From: Istiophorus platypterus
Lineage: Eukaryota > Chordata > Actinopteri > Istiophoriformes > Istiophoridae
DNA length: 64,000 nucleotides
Direction of reading: 5' to 3'
NCBI GenBank assembly: GCA_016859345.1
Contig: CM029116.1
Span: forward strand, 8,281,143 to 8,345,142
Of the stretch, positions 1 through 14,781 are shown piece by piece. A model generated the notes under the pieces. It saw only the letters and a program-made list of their open reading frames with translations. It had not been told where the DNA came from and did no database searches. The stretch's first letter is position 1. Every line of letters begins with the position of its first letter. A program made the translations under genes and the position numbers.

Positions 1-969
<969 letters not shown>

Positions 970-3900
970 AGGAAAAGAAATGCAAAACTTAAGGCTTATA
1001 CACACCTGTCAGCACTACGGCGCGCAAGAACATTAAGTTGCAATAAAGTTGTGAAAGTGATTTGTTACGATCTCTTTTTCTACGTCTCGCCGTTACGTCC
1101 GGCGCGTCCGGGCACAGGACACCTGCTACACATGTGCAGACGTCGTTAACCCGACGGCAGCGGAATATGAACCGACCAGAAAAGCTTCAGCGGCTCGGAC
1201 TTTGTTTTAAAGGGGCACCACAGCAATTTACTGCTGCGCTTCAATAAATCTGGGTGGATGGGGGGGGTCTTGTGAGAAGTAGATCTAGAAAAGAATAGCG
1301 AAAATGCATCGGTATCCCACCGGTGAGTCCAGCAGAGAACCGACCGGGAAGCTCTGAATGAATCAGCAGGGACCAAAGGTTACTCTCGTGTGTTTCTCAC
1401 CTACTTGGCAAAGCTCCTCCGCGGCCACGAAGGACTTTGTACAGCCGTTCGCAGGCCGACTGCAGCTCCTCGCGGCGACCGCAGCGCGTTGGCTGACTCG
1501 AGGAGAAACCGCCAGCGGGGGGGTCGGCTCCGGGGAAGGCAGCGGCACCACGCCGGACCCGGAGGCACCGAACAGCGTCTGAACGAGGTTCCTCGCTGCA
1601 GCGGCTTCAGGAAGCTTTGTCCTCCTGCATTTTTAACGCGTTTTACTTGTCAATGGATAAAACTGCCTTTTGCCATCAGTCTACGTTCAAACGCTGACAA
1701 TGGCAAAAATCAGAACTTGAAATCTCCGATGTATGAAAGTATCCTGAACCCTTTGCCGTGGCCCCTCAAAACTGTGGTCACGTGCATCCGGATTGTCCTT
1801 GATAAAACACTTCAGTTCATTCCAGTTCAACTTTATTTATACAGCCCCACAACACAACAGACGTTATCTCAGGCCACGTTTCACGTAGAGCAGGTCGAGA
1901 CCAGACTCTCTGTAGTTATTATTTACTGAGGCCCAACATTTCCCACATGAGCAAACACTTTGCAACGGCTGCAAAGGAAAACTCCCTTTTAACAGGTAGA
2001 AACGTTGAACGGATCCCGGCTCATGGTGGCGATGGGGGGGTGAGAGAGAGAGACAAAGGGGAGGAGTGGCAGGGGGGAGGAGAGAGAGCAGAGCACGATA
2101 CAGGTACCATGTAAAGACGTATGACAATAGTGGGACTGATAACAAAGCTAATAGCCGATATGATACTGACATCTGGTTGTGAATCATATTTAATTTACCT
2201 ACGACGTAATTTCCTTAGTGTTTTCCTATAAAAAAACCTCGAAAACACATACTAGGTGACTTAACAACTTAAATTCTCCATTTCCCTCATGATTAGTAAC
2301 AGCTGAATGGACCTTCCTTGGAAATTCTCTAGTAATTTACATGTAAACAACAGCTAGTTTTAAAGACATTATGACTAAAGTTTTCGGGGAATTATTTTTG
2401 GAAACCATGGAACCTGTGCACAGTGTCACCATTTATACCTCTAGTCGCACAGTCCACTACTGTACTAGGGTCCAAAGAAAACCTTCTATTCTGGAGACAT
2501 TTTCTGTTGAATCTGCAGGAGCTTATTTGTTTGGTTTCCACTTAATCGCCGACTCAGAGATGTAGGTCAGAGGTAAAAGCGGAGTCCCCGGCTCTGTTTC
2601 CTTTAAGGTCTCTGCCCCCCCCTTTGCCCCCTCGCCCCCCCCTCGAGCGGGGGGGGGGGGTTGGGCAGCGGAAGCCGGGCAGACACACCATCGCTGCTTT
2701 GAAGCGATGCCAGGAGTTTGCATTGGCCTGCAGCTTTAGGCGATGCTCCGATCGGTGGGATTTGTTTGGGGGGGTTTTAACGGGACCTTCCTCGGGGAGG
2801 GGAGCCCTGCTCTTTTTCCCTCCATGTGCATTTAGCTGGTAAAAATCTTCCTGAAAAACGGCATTGTTCCGTAATCTCAACTCTCTCCGCCTTTAAAATG
2901 AAAACAACATCTGTTACAAGGGCACAGCTTGACTTTCTTCGGCTCCTGTGTAATTGCCAGGTTCTTGTTTTTGAGTTTCCCCACTATAAGGGTGTGTTGG
3001 GGGGGTTATTCATGTCTGGGGGGTCCTCAGGTCAGGACGGGCGCCTCTGTCTCTGTCCAGGGGCGATTAGAGGAAGTTAACAGCCGAGGCTGAACTGTGC
3101 AAGACTCGACGGCCTGGAACTCCCCCCTGGCACGCGGCCGACGGGCCCGCGGACCTGCGGAGCCAAAATAGCAGCGGCTAATTGCACGTTAGCGGGCCTC
3201 GCGTTTCCCACGCGGCGCGGAGTCACGCCCCTTTGGCTCCTCCCCCTTAGGAAGCGACCCTCCGCTCGCCCCGGCAGGCGGGGGGTTCGCGGGGGGTGTG
3301 GGACGCGGCTCCGCCCGCGCTGTGTGGACATCGGCGGTCGGGCGGCCACGCCCTTGGTCAACGCGTGCTGGGAGTCGGATGCCAGGAGGAGGAGGAGGAG
3401 GAGGAGGCGGTGGTGAGAGCGGGGAAGAGCCCGGCCCATGAGGCTTCCCTCACCTATTAAAAAAAAACCCAAAACACCACAACACATCAAAGGGGAGCTG
3501 TGGGGGTTTTTTTGTTTTTTTTATGAGGCGGAGCCATCCCCTCGTGCCGGGGTCAACCCCCCCACCGTACTGCCCCTGCACCGCATGTTGCGAGCCGGTG
3601 TCCCGGCAGCAGGGGAAACGCCGTGGGGAGGGAAACATCTGGGCCGAGGTTTGGTCTCGCGAGTGGGACGTGGGACGCGAGTGGGAAAGGTGTAACCGGA
3701 CGCCATGAGTCATCCGATGTGATGAGGTGCCGGCGTGATGCTCTTGCTGCGCAGCATCTTCTGCCGCATCAGCCCCCGGGCGCTGAATACGCAGCTTTTT
3801 TAAAACTCCAGGCACTAAAGGTACCGAGCGCCGCATTTCTCCCATTTCTCCCATTTCTCCATAAACTCCGATCAAATGCTCCTAAGCACTTTTCTCCCGG

Positions 3901-6900
3901 ATCCCAGATTGGATGACAGATTTATGAACCACCGCTGTTTATGATGAGGTTGTCTGACAGCGCAGACCGCGCCTGATGACGACCAGGACCCATCTGGCTC
4001 TCCTGACGGAACAGCTGGACGGCACAGAACATGAAAAACCAGCCAGGCACAGCTGGATGATTTATTATATTTGGGGAGGGAGGGAGGGAAGGCAGCCGCC
4101 CTCCCCCCCATGCATTGATTTATGCGTTCCCTCTGATGTACGCCCATCCAGGGAGCGATTGATAGCTTTCGTCTCTTTTTTGAGAGAGAGAGCCTTATGA
4201 GGGAGGCCGGGAGCGGCGACCCGGGTCAGGGGCCAGCCGGGCCCACAGTGGCTACCTGCCAGCAGCACCACGCCGTTGGCCTTGGATCAATCGCTGGCCC
4301 CCGGATTAATGGAATAACACGGACTAGCCTCCAGGGGCGATCACAGGCCCCACGCACATCAGTGAAACATCTGATCAATCGTAGGAAATGTGCTACAAAC
4401 ACTGTATGTGTGATTAAGGTTAAAACCGCGTCCATAATTACACAATGAGATTTTGCAATTATTTTGACAAACTTGCTGAAAACCCCCTGTCGCAAGCAGA
4501 GTCAACGATCCAAACCCGCAGGGGTTTTGTTTGTTTGTTTGTTTCATCCAGAAATTTCAACACATTTTAGTCGTCCAGAACATCACTGATTTCAGCAACG
4601 ACCCCTCCCGAGGGGTTTTTGATTGGCAGGATCACACACTGAGTCCGGGGGGGGGGGGGGGCAATAGACAGCGGCGACCTATTCCACAGTTTAGGGCCAA
4701 CAAGCAAGAATACGCAATCGCTCCGTCTTAAATAACAATGTCCCCGCGTTGCGTTCACTACCGACGCCAATTTGCCCGAAAAAAATGCGTTATCGCGGGT
4801 TTCAGGAGCTTCGGGCGATGTTGACATCAGGCATCAACAGAAAACACGTGATCCCAGCGACCTTGACCGTGGCACGGCCGCCGGTGCCAGGCGGCTGGTT
4901 TTGTGTATTTCTGAAACCGCTGATCTCCCGGGATTTTCATGCAAAAACAGACTCTAAAATTTACTCAGAGTGGTGCCAGAAACGGAGAAAAACATCCAGA
5001 GAGCTGCAGCTCTGCGGATGGACACGCCTTGTTGAAGAGGGAGGTCGGAGGGGGGGCGGTGGACTGGTTGGAGCCGTACGGCTGCGATACCTCGGATAAA
5101 CACCCTTTTGAAAAAAAAGCATCTCATTGGCACAACACGAGGAAGCTCGAGGCGGACGGGGACGGCAGCGGCAGCGGCGGCGGCAACGGACCGCGTCGGC
5201 TTCCACGCCTGTCGGCCCAGAATAGAAACCCAAGGCCACGGCTGCCGCGGGCTCGCCAACGCCGGACAGAGGCCGACTGGCACGACGTAGCCCGGTCTGG
5301 TGAGTCTGGGTTTCCGCTGAGGCGCGTCGGCTGCGGGGTCAGGGCATGGCCGCCGACATCTTGAATCCGCGGACCCGACCCGCCTTGTGTCAACAGTCCG
5401 GGCCGCTGGTGGTGGCGAGGGCGACGTTTTCTCGGCATGTTTCTATGTTCAACCTCTGTCCTTTTTTTTTTCTAACAGATGAAGATATGTGCATGACTCA
5501 TGATTCCGTCTGCTCGAAAAAAGTTGTTAGTCTTTCTTCAAAAATGTGTTTTATTACGCAAAGCAGTGGGGGGGGGTTGCAAAATCACCCCCCCCCCCCC
5601 ATGCACGTGCTGATTCACGATGAAACATTTCAATCTCGACTTCACAAGCGTGGATCCGCCGTGACCCTTCCGCCATATTTAAGAACTGACTCTCCTCCTC
5701 TTCCTCTCCTCCTCTTCCTCTCCATCCGTTTGCATTAATATCCCAACGATGCTCGTCACTAACTTTACTTCTTATCTCTCCCGTAGTCTTTTGCCTCCTC
5801 GTCTCTTTCCACCCACTATTAGTAATATTATTAGCCCCGTTATTATAACTATTAGTTTTATTATTAGTCCCTTTCCTGTCATATTTCCTTATGCGGTAGC
5901 TGTACTGTGCTCCACACATTTCACGTTTGGCTTGTTTAGGTGACACCGCTATCCCGTGAATAGTCTCAGTGTCGTGCTAGCTTAGCATTTAGGGTAGCAT
6001 GTTCTGAAACGAGCGACTACCAGCGAAACCGGACCGAAATCTGTGCAGCAGCCGAGACAAAACCAATGGTTCTTCAACCACTGCAGCTCTGACGTGGCTC
6101 ATGCAGGAGGCCTGTGTCTCAGAGGGTCCAGACTCCACTTCCCTGTTTCTCAAAGAAGCTGCTTCCATCGGTCACATCATTTATTTTTATTTTCATCTAA
6201 TAACTGATGCTGACTCAAACAATTCCTCGCTTGCTTCCGTTCAAATCAGCTTCTCCTGCTTTTTCCAGCTACTTCATTCTACGTCCTCATTAATGGGACG
6301 AAATTGCAAAGATTTCCAGAGAAATCCAACCAAGACGCTCGTCAACCAGAATTAGCTTAATCTCGGATTTAACCTTTGCCACCACAGAATCCTCTCCCTG
6401 CTAAACACAGTGTTGTGTAAATCTCTTTGGCCTGAAGTCCTGCAGATAATCTTAACTCCATGCAGTTGCTCCTAAGTAATGGCTTTCTGTGGCTCCAACC
6501 ATGCAACCCATAATCTGGCCGTATGGTAGGAGGCCACATGGCAGATACATGAGCGCAGAGAAAGACTCCTCAGATCTCTGGGTCCAGACTAAAATAGAAA
6601 TTTTATGGCCTCTGGTCTATTTTTACCTCCTGTTTCCTGGAGTTCAAATGCACGTTTTCTTTTTTGTAAGATAACAAGCACATATGTGCTGCGCTAAAAG
6701 TGATATGTGAAGTTATTTTTGAACGTGACGAAGCTTATCTTGTGCATTCATTCATCCTCTTCCTCTTGCCCCAAAGATGAGGCATTAGCATGAATATGCA
6801 AATCAAAATCAAATCAACTCACGCACATCGATGCCACTAGCTCAGAGCTGTCTGTGGTCTTTCTGGATGTGTGCACGTTGGGTTGGTTATTTGTTCTGTC

Positions 6901-7609
6901 ATTTAAAAAAAAATCTTTTTAAAATACTAACAGTGATGTTTGCGGGGAGAGGAAGACGAGGTGCGTCATGCAACATACATCTCACACAGCTCTCAAGTTT
7001 GACACACGCACAGAAACCCACGTACATTCAGCTGTTTCCGCAAGTTCCTGCAGCGTCAAGAAATAAAAAACTAATAATAAAAACTTTTAACAATGACAAA
7101 CAATAACAGGCGATGAAAATGAAGGAAGAATCCATAGAACTGATGTATTAGAAAAATGACATCTGCAATTCCCCAAAACTGAAGATTGTTCCAAATATGT
7201 GAGAAAAGAGGCCAAAAAAAAAATATTATACACAAAACTTGATAGATAAATAATAAATGATAAATAAAAGGTGCTATTCACGAACATAAAGATAAAGTCA
7301 CAAACAGTTACAAATAACGTGAGGAGAGCAAGTAACATCAATAATTAAATGCAAAATGCATCATTGTCACGAATTAATGTGTCGCAATGTCAAGAATGAA
7401 TCTGTTTCGAAACCGCATCCTCCTATAGCGATAGTGTGGGGATGACGGCCGACGTCAAACTCGATGTCACCGGGATGGATCCTTCAACACGAGCAAGTTC
7501 TAAGAGTCTTCGTTGATTTTTGAAGCGTCCGGGCGCGAATGGAAAGCGACGGCGGGCGAAGCGAAGCGAGGGTTTGTGGCGAAGCAGCTAAAATCTGCAA
7601 ATGCAGGAG
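970..7609. other. Gene-free stretch with CpG-rich patches and homopolymer runs
   Basis: I see no recognisable exon, RNA gene or complete mobile element. GC- and CpG-rich patches lie around 1070-1610, 3060-3700 and 5000-5440 and could be CpG islands of unannotated promoters or enhancers. Low-complexity sequence includes GA-rich DNA at 2037-2095, G12 at 2649-2660, a GGA run near 3388-3410, G15 at 4647-4661 and C13 at 5588-5600. The parts from 5.7 to 7.4 kb are AT-rich and single-copy in appearance. Confidence 0.6.
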
Positions 7610-7786
7610 TATAAACTACTGCTGTGGTATAAACTACTGCTGTAGTATAAACTACTGCTGTGGTATAAACTACTGCTGTAGTATAAACTACTGCTGTGGT
7701 ATAAACTACTGCTGTAGTATAAACTACTGCTGTGGTATAAACTACTGCTGTGGTATAAACGACTGCTGTAGTATAAACTACTGCTT
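7610..7786. repeat. 18-bp minisatellite with alternating variants
   Basis: Just under ten tandem copies of an 18-bp unit (core ATAAACTACTGCTGT). The last bases alternate between GGT and AGT, so the true period is a 36-bp dimer. One copy near 7760 has a C-to-G change (ACGACTGC for ACTACTGC). Because 18 is a multiple of three, one frame reads as a Cys-Cys-x-Ile-Asn-Tyr repeat, but nothing else suggests coding. Confidence 0.95.
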
Positions 7787-10632
7787 TTTAAATGTTTAAT
7801 TTGGAAAAATAAAAATGTAGCTCCCCTTTTTTTTAAAGGGCTGGAATAGATTATTTTCTTACACTCGGACCGTCCTGGGAACACGGCAAATACTTGAATC
7901 CGTTTCATCTCACCAGTGGTATAATTCAGTGTTGAGTAATGCCCTGTAGTCACACTCCTGTCAAGCCCAGTTTAATCCTATTACCACCACTTTCATCATC
8001 ACAAAGATATCTAGATTAAATTTCCTGTGTCAACAGCGATTATACTGGGAGGGGAATGGGATTGTGGAAGCATCCAGATGGGCAGAAGCGACTGCAAGTG
8101 ATCAGTAATAGTGTAAGTTTAGATTATGTAGTTCAGCGCTGGCCGGGGATAATGCCGGAGCTGCCCTTTCTGCAACAAACGCCGCTCAATTATCCGTCTG
8201 AAGGAGCAAATCAAATCCACGGGACTTCTCGGCCGCGATGCGACGCTACAAAAGGACTTTCTTTCTTTCTTTTTTTCCTTTTTCCATCCCTCTCGTGGGG
8301 GAAGAAGAGGAAATCAGAAACGCAGAAAAAAGAGAGAAAATCTTGAGCAGATGGTCCGGACGAGATTATCCTCCAAACGTGGCTTCGCCGTCTCTCTGAG
8401 CCGCTGGCGGCAACGCTGTCGACTCGAAGGGGCGGGGGAGTCGAGGCGCAAACAGGTCTCTCCACTGGGGGGTCCACACGTGTAGTATCTGCCTCTGTGT
8501 GTGTGTGTGTGTGTGGGGGGGGGGGGTGTCAGATAAGCCTGGTTCTGTCTTTTGACCCAGCTGCCCCGGAACCCACTCGGCCACCTGCACACCCACACTT
8601 GTCTCGAGTCGCGTCCCCACATCTGTGCTGTGGCTCGAGTATCAGCCCCCCAGGCCCCCCCCCCCGCCCCCCGGGGGGACGCCGCCGCGGCGCTCAGATC
8701 GTTTCAAGCCTTGCTCACATGGAGTCACCACCACCCACAACCTCTGAGACAACTCCGAGTCACACCCTCCTCGCGCTCAACCCTCAGCGTTGCACTTTTG
8801 TTTTCTTGCTCCAACCTTTTCTTTTTCTTTTTTTCTTTTTTTCTTTTTGAACAAACTGTAATCAGGGAGGGGGCCTCTCAGCATATTTCAGCTGTTATTT
8901 ATTTGACCTTTGACTCCTTTACCCCAATTGAACCTAATTGTTTTTGTTGCCTCCGACCCAGAAAGAAATGCTTGTTTTTCCTCCCAAAAAAATGACATTT
9001 TAGTCAACTTTCATAGCGAGATTTCATCATTGTTAGTTTTCATGTTTATCTGACTGCAGGATTAAGAGTCTGTGTTGTGTCAGACCGTGCGGTGTGAAGT
9101 TTAAGGTCGACCGTTACGACTTGCAGCGGGTCTTCTGAAACGGAGCTGCAGAGGTGATGAGGCTGGCGAGCACCTTCAGACGGGCCATGACGGTCAAACT
9201 GCAACGGATTCTAAAACTGACGATTTCTGTTTTTCATCTGTGATCGGTTGTTCGGTCTTAAACATGCCTGCAAAAGATGGAGGCGTGAGGCGTTCACATG
9301 TCGCGTTTCGTCCGATCAACAGACCCTAAAGGTTTAAAGTGATAGAAAACTCAGGGAAGCGGAAAATCTGCGACACTGAGACGCTCGAACCAGAGAATGT
9401 CTGATATTTTTGCTCAAGAAGTTAAAACGATTAGATGATCATCCAAATATTTGCAGATTAGCCTTCAGTCGATCGCCAGCACATCTTATTTCTAAGTTAT
9501 CAATGACTGTTGGGCTGTGCAGTTGAGGATGAACAATATTGCGGAGGGAAGGAAACAGGAGACGTTTCACTGGGAAACCAGACAGGTGGCGGAATCTATA
9601 GAAGGGGCCTGGAAGCTCACCTGGGGATAAGTCCCGGCCGAGACACACCTGAGAGGCAGCAGCTGGGACCAGCCTTTGTTTCACCTTTGACCTGGTTAGT
9701 TCCCGTTTTTAGGCGCAACATGTGGTAAATTACCGGGATGTTTCCCAGAGAGGCCCAGGAAGTTTGGTCTTTCTAGCAAACTCTTGTATATATAGACATC
9801 TATCAATTTATCCACTCACCCACTACATAATTTCCTAGTTTGCTCTTAAATACTTGAATGATATGAGTGGACACTGGTAACTCTTTATTTCATGGTTCCT
9901 TATATATTCCATGATAAATTCGAGCAGACAGAAGAATTTAATTTGGTGCAACTTATAGGAAAAAAGTGAGACTGTCGAGTTTCTATGTTTCAAGTTAAAA
10001 AAATCATGTTACAACCTGTTGGTCAAAGCTCAGTAGGTAAGATTAACATGCAAAAATAACTAATTATTAAGTCAACACAACTAACTAAGATCCGACTGAA
10101 AATAACAGAAGTAACATAACTTTCTCTCTATTTTCCAAGAAATTTCCACGTTCCGAATTATGTGGTTCTTTCCGAGATATTTCACGCTAAGTTGTCAGGT
10201 AATAATATGTAACCTGGCTACTTGATAAATGCAGCGTCTAATACTTTCTCCATGTTTCTCTAAATTAGTACTAAATTATTCAGGCATCTCTCAGAAAATA
10301 TCCTGGTAATTTTACAGCTCAATACGGCCTCAGTTATGAGCCACAGAATGTGGGAGCTGTAGATTGAGCCTCACCTGAATTTCTTTTTTTCAGCTTTGTT
10401 TATTTTTCTCGTTTAATGTCCATTTTCTTTCTGGTAAGTAAACGTCTTATGTACTTTTTGTCACTGAAATATCGTAAATATATTCACGCGGGGCCCCCAG
10501 CCGTGGATCTAAATAAACAAAGAGGCTCCTGATGCGATCTATTGACTCCTGGGCCGTTGTTTATTGGCTAAAAAAAACAAAAACAAAAACAGAAGAAAAG
10601 CGCAGGATATAGTTTGTGGCACACACACACAC

Positions 10633-10684
<52 letters not shown>

Positions 10685-11195
10685 CCCCCCCCCCCGATAC
10701 CTTCAGGTTTACACCAGCCTGAGCCGCTGGCGGTTCACCGGCGGCTCTTATTTTATTTCTCCATCCGACGGAGACGGGGAGCGGAGGTAGAGTGAAGCGG
10801 TTGCCACGGTGAAACCTGCCTCCCCCCTCCCACAAGCCGGCCTCTGATTGGCCGAGGCCGCGGCTGAGGGGAGGAAATTCTGCCAATTGGAAACAATTGA
10901 TGTTTTGTTGCCGGGCCAAGCCGCCCTGACACAAAGCTGACATTTAAACGAGATGGCTCATCTAAAAGTCCAAAAATAAATAAATAAAAATTAAAAAAAA
11001 GGAGGGGGAGGAAAAAACGTGGCCGTTTGTGCTGCTCTTTAAATAGACAGATTTATTTAGTTTTTCTACCGAATTAGGTGACAGACTAACCACACAGAAG
11101 GATTATGGCACGACGGGCCCCTGGACACGGCCCTGGTAAAAGGCCCCGGCACCTCCTACGTAGGAGGCTCAGACGAAGAGAGACAACACAACCTG
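7787..11195. other. Gene-free stretch, mostly single-copy
   Basis: No exon was recognised. A CpG-rich block lies at 8340-8720. Simple sequence includes short GT plus G12 at 8496-8526, a T/CT-rich tract at 8815-8850, a CA array at 10621-10681 followed by C12 at 10684-10695, and A-rich runs near 10970-11000. The AT-rich part from 9.7 to 10.5 kb shows no repeat that I recognise. Confidence 0.55.
10621..10681. repeat. CA microsatellite
   Basis: About 30 CA units with one GCA interruption near 10636, followed directly by a C12 run at 10684-10695. Confidence 0.95.
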
Positions 11196-11376
11196 GTGGC
11201 TTGCGGTTGATCTGTGTCTCTCTCTGGTCATTTCCCTTCTCTTCGAGGATATTTTGCATAACTTTGTGGTAATTTTTGCATCTTTTTGGGGGATTTTGCA
11301 GATGAAGACCAGGGGGTGGGGGGGCCCAGACCCCTGGACCCCTGGACCCCCAGACCCCTGGACCCCCTTGGGCCTG
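11196..11376. repeat. Degenerate tandem repeats: CTTTGTGG-like and CCCCTGGA-like
   Basis: Two short degenerate arrays sit side by side. The first (11210-11300) has recurring 'tctctttgtgg / attttgcat' words like those in the larger array at 23690-23930. The second (about 11318-11372) is five or so copies of a CCCCTGGAC/CCCCAGAC word. Both look like decayed tandem arrays of a kind common in fish genomes. Confidence 0.6.
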
Positions 11377-14300
11377 CAATCACCTACATCAGTCTACTGC
11401 TTATACCTGATAATGCATCAGGAATAATAATAACCAAACATAATATATTATTATATATTATGTTATACATACTTACAAATATGCTTAAATACGGCATTAC
11501 GCTGCATCGTGTGTACTTTTGATAGTTTAAGTAAATTTTGCGAATATTTCTGATCTTTTACTCTCGTGAGACTTTTGCTAGTAATTTGTGGTATTATTTC
11601 CTCTTAAGTAAAATTAGCCAATATCTCATCTCCCACAAAGTAGCTGAGACAGAATAGAAGTTAATAAATGAGGCACAAGTGCCTCAGAGTTGAACTGAAT
11701 TGCTCTTTCCACTCGTGTCTTATATACATTACATATGATTATTGGTTAATGTTAATGGTTCCTTTTTGAAAAAAAAAAAAAAAAAGTGATAATATATTCT
11801 GTACATTCTTTTTTGCATCAGAAAAATCTTCCTTTACTTTGAAAATCAATGAACTCTCCCCGCATCACGGCACCAGCCTGACCTCCAGTATCAATATCCC
11901 CAAGGCTGTGTATTAGATTATGCTAATGGCCGGAGGGAAATGATAGGAAGTGTTAACGTTAAGCGTTAACTGGAAAAACAACATTTATTGAGCAGGCACC
12001 CTTGAGTATTGTGGAAAAAAAAAAGAGAAAAAATAGAAACAACTTGCGCTACGTCTTTAAAAAAAAAAACCATGCTGACAATGCTCTCGCAATAATAAAC
12101 AACAAGAGCTGGTATTATTTATAGCCACCCACCACCCAAAAATAAAAAGATCAAACATCTGCATGGAGTTCATGAGGTATCCACATCTGGCACAGCACCG
12201 GAGCCCTGCTTATCAAAAGAAACAAGCAGCTAAGGCAAAGAAATAATCATAAGCTTCACACTGTTGAAGATCCTGTTCTCATCTGCATTGAAATGACTTA
12301 TTACTACACAATCCAGTCAGAATATGTCAAACATACTGTACATTTCCGGTTTATAATACATGAGTTACTTCCACACTTTATTAAATCTGAGCAGCTCGTA
12401 CAAACAGATCGTCCTTGTTTTTGATGAAATCACATCCGGCTATGATTTCAGGCTGTTTGAGGCTGTGGGACATGAACTTTCTGAACTCCCTGCAAAAGGA
12501 TGAAAAACAATGAGCTCAGTATTCTCTGTGGAGGTTTTCTGTTTCTCCTGCGTACTCTTACGTTTTATTTCAACTTTTATAGCTTGGGTGTGAACAGGAG
12601 AACTTTACAGTGAGGATTTTTATTTTCTTCTTGCGATGTAAAACTGTAAAAAAGATTACAAAAAATAAAAGGTAGTCATACCAGGATAAAAGCCCTTTAA
12701 AGATTAAAGCTTCATTGCTTCTCTGTAAATTACAAACCAACCTTAAAACGATCGCAAGGAGCGGGGGCCCTCCCGCCTGACTTATCGTCAATCACTGAGA
12801 ATTTTAGCTGACGCCGACAGGATTTCCGTTTGAAAAGGGAAAGCGCCAGTCCCCGGAAAGTCGGGCGTGCGGTGAGGCAAGGCGGCGACATGCCCCGACG
12901 TCGTTCGTCCGCCGCGGGTCTCAAACGGCCGGACGGTTTGTGTCAGCTACACGCGAGTAATCGGATCGGACGGCCGAACCTAAACAACTGTCTCTAATTA
13001 CATTACTCTTTCGGACCATGACAGCTATTGTCAGCCTGAAAGTCGCCCCTTCAGCACCGCTAATTGCAAATGTAAATCAGCAATATCTGGCCCCCGACAT
13101 GGGTGGGTGTGGGGGGGGGTTAATGAAGGATCTCATCCGCTGTGGTTGATTTACACCAGGCCTGGCAGGCTTCCACGGGCGGAGCGCGATGCAGACAACA
13201 GGGACCTGCTCGACTTTGTCCGACAACTGCACGCACCCCTGTGTGGACGACGTCAGATGGTTTCGTTGGCTGAGTTTCAGGGACAGTTTATGTGAGTCGG
13301 TTGTAGTTTCTATACGGGTTAAGGGAAGGTCAGTCTGATTAGATGATAAGGGCGTGAAGATAGTCTGGAGAAACAATTCTGTGAGCCGCAACAGTCGCCG
13401 TGTTGTGTTGGGCAAGTTGGACGACGATGAATGTAGCGCTTCATTCGTTCGGGAAATGACGTTGCCTTTGAGCGCGAATCCAGCCGCCGAGTACGTTTCC
13501 TACAAAGATATTTTGCTGTCGCGGTTTAGCTGCACGGACACGTCGTTTCCTGCGGCGGGGGCGGCCGGCTTGGCCTCGCCGACTGCACCGGACAATGTGA
13601 CGTCAGCCCGCGATCTCGCCGCTCGTGGGACAGCGATCGGTGATAGATATGTCATCAGGATTAGTAACGTTGATATAATTACTATAATTACACCTCTGGT
13701 CACGAGGATCGTAGTCAAAGCGCAGAAGGGAGAATGACGGTAAAGTTGGGTGTCGTGCAAAGTTAGACTATAAGATCCCACCGTAAGTGCCGGAGACCTC
13801 CCAACTGAAACCGCGGGCGCCAGCCTGACGGGGGCACTGGACCGGGGTCAGGTCAACACCGGGGCCTGAGGGTTCATTCTCTGGCGACCATGAGCATCTG
13901 CACGACCTTTAAAGACAATATATCCAGTCGCTGCCTGAGATATTTCAGTCTTGACTCAAGTTTTGCCTTGACCACCACTAGCATCCACGGGGCCAAGCTG
14001 CAAGCGATGATGAGATAGAACGACTGAAATGATCACTATTTTGTTATGTTTTGTTATATAATCAATTTTGCAGTTTCCAATTTTACCTCAGATCGGTGGC
14101 TGCGTTATTCTCCCACTGGGATATTCAGTAAACCGGGTCTAAAATATTTTTTGCCTCCGTGGGTATTAATATTTAACTGAGTCATGGCAATTTAACACTG
14201 TCACTATTGTTTTGACATGTCGGGGGTGGGGGGGGTTGCAGTTTTCCTCTGAGACGCAGGGAGCATCCAAGGAAAATATTAATGAACCTATCAAATATGA

Positions 14301-14470
14301 TCCTAACATACAGCGCGGTTCATCCTCCTCCTCCTCCTCCTCGGCTCGGTCATTTTCAAACAGCCGGCTGAACGCTCCGACTTCTCAGAGTGAGTTATGT
14401 GTCACGCAGGGCGGAGAAGAGCGCTGAGGACGACCGGGCCGAGGAAGGGGGGGTCGGAGGAGGTCACGTT
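11377..14470. other. Gene-free stretch with possible regulatory islands
   Basis: No exon was recognised. The first 800 bases are AT-rich. CpG-rich patches lie at 12750-12990 and 13400-13640. Non-repetitive sequence with homeodomain-type ATTA words, for example 11860-11960 and 12960-13090 (including ATTGCAAAT at about 13063), is the kind often conserved in vertebrates. I cannot test conservation here. Confidence 0.4.
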
Positions 14471-14491
14471 TCAATTCCCCCGCAGCGCTCG

Positions 14492-14550
<59 letters not shown>

Positions 14551-14714
14551 TTCTCCCCTCCCTCCCAGTCCTGCTGCAGAGTTTTCCTCCTCCTCCTCCT
14601 CCTCCTCCTCGGGTTGTGCCGAGCCGCCCTTCACAGGGGGAGACAGAGCACATCTGCAGCTGCAGCCGTGGGGCCGAAACATGGCGCCAGGCCGGCTCCG
14701 AGCCAGCACCGCAG

Positions 14715-14770
<56 letters not shown>

Positions 14771-14781
14771 ACACACACACA
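14471..14781. repeat. Compound microsatellite cluster (CT, TCC, CA)
   Basis: Three simple repeats follow one another: CT/TC at about 14488-14552, TCC at about 14586-14610, and CA at about 14716-14781, with GC-rich unique sequence between. Both strands give long low-complexity open frames (Ser-Leu, Thr-His, Arg-Glu, Cys-Val) that I reject as genes. Confidence 0.95.
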
